Positions 41,430-45,864 of a stretch of DNA of 45,864 nucleotides are shown here, piece by piece. This stretch comes from Bacteroidaceae bacterium (lineage in GTDB: Bacteria > Bacteroidota > Bacteroidia > Bacteroidales > Bacteroidaceae), in assembly GCA_017451695.1 (NCBI GenBank), contig JAFTNW010000015.1, positions 1 to 45,864 on the forward strand. The letters are read 5' to 3'. The position numbers and the translations under genes were made by a program. Every line of letters begins with the position of its first letter. The stretch's first letter is position 1. A model generated the notes under the pieces. The model was not told where the DNA came from. It searched no databases and saw only the letters and a program-made list of their open reading frames with translations.

Positions 41430-42254
41430 ATGAAAAAGTTGTTTATTACATTATTGGCAGCAACAGCCCTGTTTACAAGTTGTAACAACGGAGGACGTAC
41501 AAAGTTGCAAGAGAGCAACGACTCGCTGAGAACCGTGCTTGCAGAAAAGGATGCTACGATAACAGACCTTATGGGTACGATGAACATTATTGAAGAGGGG
41601 TTCAAGAAAATAAACGAGATGCAAGGACGCATAAACCTTGCCGGTGCTACAAGCGAAGTTGCATATGCCGATGTACTTAAAAGCGACATAGAAGCCATAA
41701 CAAATACTCTGGCAAAGAACAAAGAGGAGATTGCAAAGCTTAAAAAGCAGATAATGAGCAGCAAAACAGCATCGAAAGAACTAAAAACAAAGGTTGCCAC
41801 CCTCGAGGCACAACTTATCGACAAGAGCAAGGAGCTTGCGTCAATGGTGCAGATACTTGCCGACAAGAATATATACATAAACAAACTCGACAGCATAATC
41901 ACCGACCTTACCCGCGCAAATACCGGGCAGGAGCTGCGCCTCATAGAACAAGAGAGAGAGATAAACACTGTGTGGTATGCCATTGGCACAAAAGGAGAAC
42001 TGAAGGAGCAGAACATATTGAGCAGCGGCGAGGTGATGCGCGAAAACGATATCAATTTCAACTACTTTACAAAAGCCGACAAACGAGAACTCACAACCAT
42101 AAACACATTTGCCAAAAGAGCCAAGTTACTAACCAACCACCCCGAAGGCAGCTACACGCTTGAACGCAATGCCGAGAAGCAGTACGTTCTCACCATTACC
42201 GCACCCGATGATTTTTGGAGTGCAACAAAGTACCTTATCATTCAGGTGAGATAG
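41430..42254 (+). CDS. Coiled-coil hypothetical lipoprotein
   Basis: 274 aa. Lipoprotein signal with lipobox FTSC (C18). Residues about 25-180 are a long coiled coil (KLQESNDSLRTVLAEKDATI; LKSDIEAITNTLAKNKEEIA; LKTKVATLEAQLIDKSKELA). The C-terminal 90 residues form a small globular domain (VWYAIGTKGELKEQNIL ... SYTLERNAEKQYVLTI ... DFWSATKYLIIQ). Similar unnamed lipoproteins occur in Bacteroidales. It may be a periplasmic or envelope spacer, but no function is established. HAD phosphatase gene follows at 6 nt, so they are probably co-transcribed. Confidence 0.85.
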   Translation: MKKLFITLLAATALFTSCNNGGRTKLQESNDSLRTVLAEKDATITDLMGTMNIIEEGFKKINEMQGRINLAGATSEVAYADVLKSDIEAITNTLAKNKEEIAKLKKQIMSSKTASKELKTKVATLEAQLIDKSKELASMVQILADKNIYINKLDSIITDLTRANTGQELRLIEQEREINTVWYAIGTKGELKEQNILSSGEVMRENDINFNYFTKADKRELTTINTFAKRAKLLTNHPEGSYTLERNAEKQYVLTITAPDDFWSATKYLIIQVR

Positions 42255-42260
42255 CAAGGT

Positions 42261-42959
42261 ATGCAAAAGAGATATAAAAACATCTTCATTGACCTCGACG
42301 ACACAATTTACGATTTTGCAGCAGCATCGCGCGAGTCGTTTGAGGAGGCATACAATTTGCTTGGATATGAGCGATATTTCAATTCGTTCAACCACTTCAT
42401 GTCGCTGTATGAGCCGCATAACCTTGAATTGTGGGGATTGTATGGTGAGGGAAAAATCACAAAGGCCGAACTGAACAGCGACCGTTACAGCTACCCGTTG
42501 CGCATGGTGGGCATAGAAAACCAGGAACTTGCCGACACCTTCTGCCGCGAGGTACTCGGCCGCATACCCACCAAGAACAAGGTGATACCGGGTGCAGTTG
42601 AGTTGCTTGAATACCTCTATCCCAAATACAATTTATACATACTGTCTAACGGATTCAAGGAGTTACAGGAGCACAAGATGCAAACGGCGGGGTTAAGGAA
42701 ATATTTCAAAAAGATAGTGCTATCCGATGATATAGGCATAAACAAGCCCAACCCCGAGCTGTTTATCCACGCACTGCAAGTGGCAAATTCCATCACCGAG
42801 GAGAGCATCATGATAGGCGACATGTTCGACACCGACATTACAGGTGCAGCAGGCGTAGGCATGGACCAGATATTCTACAATCGCAAAGGATTGGAGTTGT
42901 TGCCATTTGAGCCCACATATACAGTTCGCAACCTATTGCAAATAAAAGAAATTCTTTGA
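42261..42959 (+). CDS. HAD-superfamily hydrolase, YjjG-type pyrimidine nucleotidase
   Basis: 232 aa. HAD motifs in order: nucleophile DLDDTIYDF (I), LSNGF (II), lysine in 'GINKPNPELF' (III), and 'IMIGDMFDTDITGA' (IV). The helical cap between about 20 and 95 and the FxxxYEPHNLELW segment fit the YjjG/YfnB group (TIGR02254), which dephosphorylates non-canonical pyrimidine nucleotides and clears them from the pool. Overlaps or abuts the asparaginase gene. Substrate is inferred from the family. Confidence 0.88.
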   Translation: MQKRYKNIFIDLDDTIYDFAAASRESFEEAYNLLGYERYFNSFNHFMSLYEPHNLELWGLYGEGKITKAELNSDRYSYPLRMVGIENQELADTFCREVLGRIPTKNKVIPGAVELLEYLYPKYNLYILSNGFKELQEHKMQTAGLRKYFKKIVLSDDIGINKPNPELFIHALQVANSITEESIMIGDMFDTDITGAAGVGMDQIFYNRKGLELLPFEPTYTVRNLLQIKEIL

Positions 42960-42970
42960 AAAAGAAAAAC

Positions 42971-44014
42971 ATGAAAAAAAGTTCGGTACTGCTCATATAC
43001 ACAGGAGGCACCATAGGCATGGTACAAAATGCCAGAACCGGCGCTTTGGAAAGTTTCAACTTCGAGCATCTGATGCAACAGATACCCGAGATTGAACTGT
43101 TCAACCTAAACATATCGGCTGTGAGTTTCAACCCTCCGATAGACTCATCGGATATGAGCCCCGCGCATTGGCAGGAACTCGTGCAAATAATATCGGACAA
43201 CTACAACGTATACGATGGTTTTGTAGTGCTCCACGGCACCGACACCATGGCATTTACAGCATCGGCAATGAGCTTTATGCTGGAAAACATAATGAAGCCT
43301 GTTATCTTCACCGGCAGCCAACTGCCGGTGGGGGCACTGCGCACCGACGGCAAGGAGAACCTTATAACGGCAATAGAGATAGCCGCAGCCAAGAACGCCG
43401 ATGGAACACCGGCAGTGCCCGAGGTGTGTATATACTTTGCCAACAAACTGCTACGCGGTAATCGTTGCACCAAGCGCGATGCAGGCAGTTTCGATGCATT
43501 TGTATCGAACAACTACCCTCCCCTTGCAACGGCAGGCACCACAATAACATACAACCACTGCTACATAAGACCATACAATGAAAAGGCCACACTCACTCCA
43601 CAATACCATATGGAGCAAGGAATAATCATATTCTCACTCTTCCCGGGCATTAAAGAGGATGTTGTAAAGGCCGTTCTGCGCAGCAATGAGATAAAAGGTG
43701 TTATATTCCGCACATTTGGTGCCGGTAATGCTCCACAAGCAAAGTGGCTCATTGAGGAACTTGCACGAGCAAGCAGCGAAGGCAAAATAATCATAAACAT
43801 TACCCAATGCGCCGGCGGCAGCGTTGAGATGGAGCGCTACGAAACAGGGCGCCAATTAATAGAGGCAGGAGTGGTTAGCGGGAACGACAGCACCGTAGAA
43901 GCAGCGCTCACCAAACTGATGTATCTGCTTGGCAAGGGACTGCCAACCGATACAATACGCAGACTAATGGGATGCAATATTTCAGGAGAGATATCAGCAC
44001 CGGAAAAACCATAA
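42971..44014 (+). CDS. ansA: Type I L-asparaginase
   Basis: 347 aa from ATG 42971. An in-frame TTG at 42956 overlaps the HAD stop codon but adds only five residues, so the ATG is preferred. Catalytic threonines lie in 'LLIYTGGTIGMV' and 'VLHGTDTMAFTASAMS', with 'TGSQLPVGALRTDGKENL' also typical. No signal peptide, so the cytoplasmic type I enzyme. Hydrolyses asparagine to aspartate and ammonia. Last gene of the rsmI-lipoprotein-HAD-ansA run; strong hairpin downstream. Confidence 0.94.
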   Translation: MKKSSVLLIYTGGTIGMVQNARTGALESFNFEHLMQQIPEIELFNLNISAVSFNPPIDSSDMSPAHWQELVQIISDNYNVYDGFVVLHGTDTMAFTASAMSFMLENIMKPVIFTGSQLPVGALRTDGKENLITAIEIAAAKNADGTPAVPEVCIYFANKLLRGNRCTKRDAGSFDAFVSNNYPPLATAGTTITYNHCYIRPYNEKATLTPQYHMEQGIIIFSLFPGIKEDVVKAVLRSNEIKGVIFRTFGAGNAPQAKWLIEELARASSEGKIIINITQCAGGSVEMERYETGRQLIEAGVVSGNDSTVEAALTKLMYLLGKGLPTDTIRRLMGCNISGEISAPEKP

Positions 44015-44044
44015 AGGCAGGATTGCCACCACAGAAAACAGACA

Positions 44045-44088
44045 AAAAATCAAAGGCATTGTTTCCGGAAACAATGCCTTTGATTTTT
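44045..44088. terminator. Bidirectional terminator between ansA and the orphan membrane protein gene
   Basis: Perfect 20-bp stem (44045-44064 and 44069-44088), CCGG loop, with A5 and T5 ends; stands between convergent stops at 44014 and 44112. Confidence 0.88.
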
Positions 44089-44111
44089 ACAAGTTATATA
44101 CAAACTACATA

Positions 44112-45368
44112 TTACCAATAAAGAACATAGTTGCGCAAGTAGTTGATAAGAGCCCATACAAACAAAAAGAAGCCAATCAACACAAGAACAATTAATCCCA
44201 AAGCCAAATGCATCCAATGCTGGCTATGGTCATCATCCACGGTTGTTGTACCATCGTTCCATTTTGTAACGGTGCGTACAGTCTGCGCACTTGCAATAAA
44301 TCCAAAAATAGCAGCCAAACAACCGCTTGAGAATGTACCACCCTTTTTGAAAGCATCTTTATTATGCATAAAAGTGGGCTTAAAGCAAGACATTATATAC
44401 AAGGCCAAACTAAAGATAAAGAAAGGGGCAGCCTGCCAGCCCGCAGCAAAAATCATAAGTACCAATAAAACAACGGCAATACCAATAAGCATTTTATTGC
44501 CCGAGAACTTGCGTTGCCACTGACCATTCAAATTCTCACCAACAGCATTCAAATACTCAACAACTTCGGGGTCGGTGGGCATAGCAGAAATAGCTGTATT
44601 AATGGCAAGCTCGGTAGCATCAACCATCTTCTTGCTTGTGGGGCAAGCATCATCCTCACCCTGCTCATTAACAAAGGGAGTCCAAGTCTCAAAACTGCAT
44701 TCCAAAGCCTCGGCAGCAAGGGCATTCTCCTCCTCTGTAGCCTCGGTATTCTTTCTGGCAGCTCTACGCATCTCCTTAAAGTCATCAACCGTGTAGGGAC
44801 GAGGGAACCGTTTGGGACGTGTGAGAATATAAATCATGTGTCCCATAGAGCCCAATAAAGCTACAAGGAACAATAACCCCAAGAAGAAATTCTTTATATC
44901 CTCACCGGTAATACCACCGCCTGAAATAGTCTCACCAACATAAGGCTCCACAATATTCAGCTGAGTAGCATAGAAATTCTCCTCACTGCTCAACACCAAC
45001 TTTCCATCTACAAGAGAAGCGGTCAAAGTACCCTCGGAAACTTTATTACCATCAACATCCTGTTTAGTAAACACAACCTCCACTTTATCATCCTCACCAT
45101 CAACATTGGTGAATATATAATAATTTACATATTCAAAATATTCGTTTGCAACGGCAATACCACCATAACACTCCTCCTCGGCCATGTGGACAAAGTTATC
45201 GGGTTTCTCATCGGCGTGCAGATAAACCTGCACAGCAGCACCTAGTGAGTTTTCACCATACCAATTACCAAATACAGATGTTACATCTTGTGCCATCAAA
45301 GGGAGGGATGTGAACAAAAACATAACGAGCAATACCAAAGAATGCATCTTCACAAAAAAGTTTTTCAT
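44112..45368 (-). CDS. Hypothetical exported/membrane protein with five C-terminal membrane segments
   Basis: 418 aa, family not recognised. A signal peptide (1-26, ending LMAQD) precedes an exported beta-rich domain (about 28-150) with 'FGNWYGENSLGAAVQVYL' and 'VEVVFTKQDVDGNKVSEGTLTASL', which reads like a small lipocalin/DUF-type ligand or quality domain. Then come a membrane segment (about 160-183), a charged soluble segment (about 185-288), and four more hydrophobic helices (about 291-309, 311-328, 346-362, 387-410). A conserved-looking 'SSGCLAAIFGFIASAQTVRTV' lies between helices. Single-gene unit, separated from the rRNA operon by about 350 nt and facing the same way. Confidence 0.75.
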   Translation of the reverse strand: MKNFFVKMHSLVLLVMFLFTSLPLMAQDVTSVFGNWYGENSLGAAVQVYLHADEKPDNFVHMAEEECYGGIAVANEYFEYVNYYIFTNVDGEDDKVEVVFTKQDVDGNKVSEGTLTASLVDGKLVLSSEENFYATQLNIVEPYVGETISGGGITGEDIKNFFLGLLFLVALLGSMGHMIYILTRPKRFPRPYTVDDFKEMRRAARKNTEATEEENALAAEALECSFETWTPFVNEQGEDDACPTSKKMVDATELAINTAISAMPTDPEVVEYLNAVGENLNGQWQRKFSGNKMLIGIAVVLLVLMIFAAGWQAAPFFIFSLALYIMSCFKPTFMHNKDAFKKGGTFSSGCLAAIFGFIASAQTVRTVTKWNDGTTTVDDDHSQHWMHLALGLIVLVLIGFFLFVWALINYLRNYVLYW

Positions 45369-45541
45369 AATAAAATAGATTAAAAGAATGTTCTATAAAT
45401 TCACTTAAACATCGGCGAATGGTTGGAAACTCATCAAAAGGCACCGATGTTGTTATTTAGTTTTACAAATTAATTAAACTTTTTGTAATATTCCAAGATG
45501 TTGTTATCAGATTTTAGGCTACGTGGACAAAAAGTAGGATA
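45369..45541. other. AT-rich leader region of the orphan membrane protein gene
   Basis: Nothing coding. A widely spaced inverted repeat (AACATCGG at 45408-45415, CCGATGTT at 45444-45451) lies in the presumed leader; it could form a weak stem but I see no terminator or riboswitch pattern. No convincing promoter element found. Confidence 0.3.
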
Positions 45542-45545
45542 GATG

Positions 45546-45670
45546 ACCTACTCTCCCACAAAGCAGCCGAAGGCTGGTTCGTTAATGCGAGCAGCAGGTA
45601 GTCGCGCGTAGCTACGGCGAAGATGTAGCCGCGCGGGGTGCGATAGGCGAGCATTACCGGGAGAGTAGGT
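45546..45670. repeat. Structured inverted repeat carrying 5S rRNA 3'-end sequence
   Basis: Outer arms ACCTACTCTCCC (45546-45557) and GGGAGAGTAGGT (45659-45670) pair over 12 bp. Inside are a CAGCC-TTC-GGCTG hairpin (from about 45563), AATGC/GCATT arms, and a GC-rich hairpin CGCGCG-TA-GCTAC / GTAGC-CGCGCG (45603-45615 and 45625-45635). The left arm plus flank (45542-45562) is identical over 21 nt to the 3' part of the adjacent 5S gene (45728-45748), and the right arm is an inverted copy of the same. Not a second 5S gene, because the interior does not match. May be a mobile repeat, a processing/termination structure, or a structured RNA. Confidence 0.6.
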
Positions 45671-45688
45671 GATTGCTGCATATACAAA

Positions 45689-45716
45689 AAAAGGACATCC
45701 ACTTGGATGTCCTTTT
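45689..45716 (-). terminator. Terminator of the rRNA operon
   Basis: 12-bp perfect stem (45689-45700 and 45705-45716) with a 4-nt loop, followed on the minus strand by a T tract; lies directly after the 5S gene. Confidence 0.85.
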
Positions 45717-45722
45717 GTAAAA

Positions 45723-45832
<110 letters not shown>

Positions 45833-45864
45833 GAATATCGGTGTTCGTCTTTGAACAAGTGTAC

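Noticed and set aside
45408..45451. Possible riboswitch or leader stem before the orphan membrane protein gene
   Set aside because: Only an 8-bp stem with a long loop; no conserved riboswitch core and no terminator, so not called.
45546..45670. Second 5S rRNA gene or pseudogene
   Set aside because: Only the terminal 21 nt match 5S and one arm is inverted; the conserved 5S core is absent.

Overview
The window looks like a chromosomal segment of a gut-type Bacteroidales bacterium (Bacteroidaceae/Prevotellaceae/Muribaculaceae range; genus not resolvable by reading). The evidence is the promoter style (-7 element TAnnTTTG or its local variant TATCTTCG, often with TTTG 19-21 nt upstream), many MKK-type lipoprotein signal peptides, a conserved 'IYDLxGR...KGIYIxNG' C-terminal tail on secreted enzymes, and Bacteroidota-typical families: an S-type sulfatase with its anaerobic maturase, a NagB-like/PIG-L fusion, RokA-like ROK kinase, DUF4250 and a TSCPD protein.

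Layout. 1-605: 3' end of a HigB/RelE-type toxin gene and its HTH antitoxin. 650-21190: an island for trimming sialylated, sulfated glycans such as mucin O-glycans. It holds a 1460-aa sialidase followed by an unlisted 53-aa peptide gene, an operon of GlcNAc-6-sulfatase-like sulfatase, sulfatase maturase and NagB-like/PIG-L protein, a ROK sugar kinase, a GH20 beta-hexosaminidase, a small lipoprotein, a 1692-aa fusion of an SGNH esterase, a degenerate second SGNH domain and a sialidase, and a two-domain sialate O-acetylesterase. The expected order of work is removal of O-acetyl groups, then sialic acid, then 6-sulfate, then terminal HexNAc, with the released amino sugar phosphorylated inside the cell. 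No SusC/SusD pair, sialic-acid lyase or dedicated regulator is present here.

21268-24825: threonine catabolism (kbl and tdh, divergent) and quinolinate synthase (nadA). 24922-32813: a PAP2 phosphatase, a transglutaminase-like lipoprotein, a TRIC/YadS membrane protein, an S9 peptidase-DUF456 operon, a TSCPD-FKBP-DUF4250 operon and an RmlD-like reductase. 32972-35534: serine ammonia-lyase, a thioredoxin lipoprotein and prmA. 35606-40447: SemiSWEET, a DUF2130-BASS transporter operon, tRNA-Lys(UUU), an AI-2E family transporter and thymidine kinase. 40670-44014: rsmI, a coiled-coil lipoprotein, a HAD nucleotidase and asparaginase. 44112-45864: an orphan membrane protein, a structured inverted repeat that carries 5S rRNA sequence, and a 5S rRNA gene, which marks the distal end of an rRNA operon entering from the right.

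Most gene ends carry long, perfect, GC-rich hairpins flanked by A and T tracts, usually usable from both directions. For nine genes the longest open frame starts too early: promoter elements, terminators or normal family length place the start downstream. The less ordinary items are the esterase/dead-esterase/sialidase fusion, the NagB-like domain lacking two catalytic residues, the hidden 53-aa peptide, and the 5S-derived inverted repeat.
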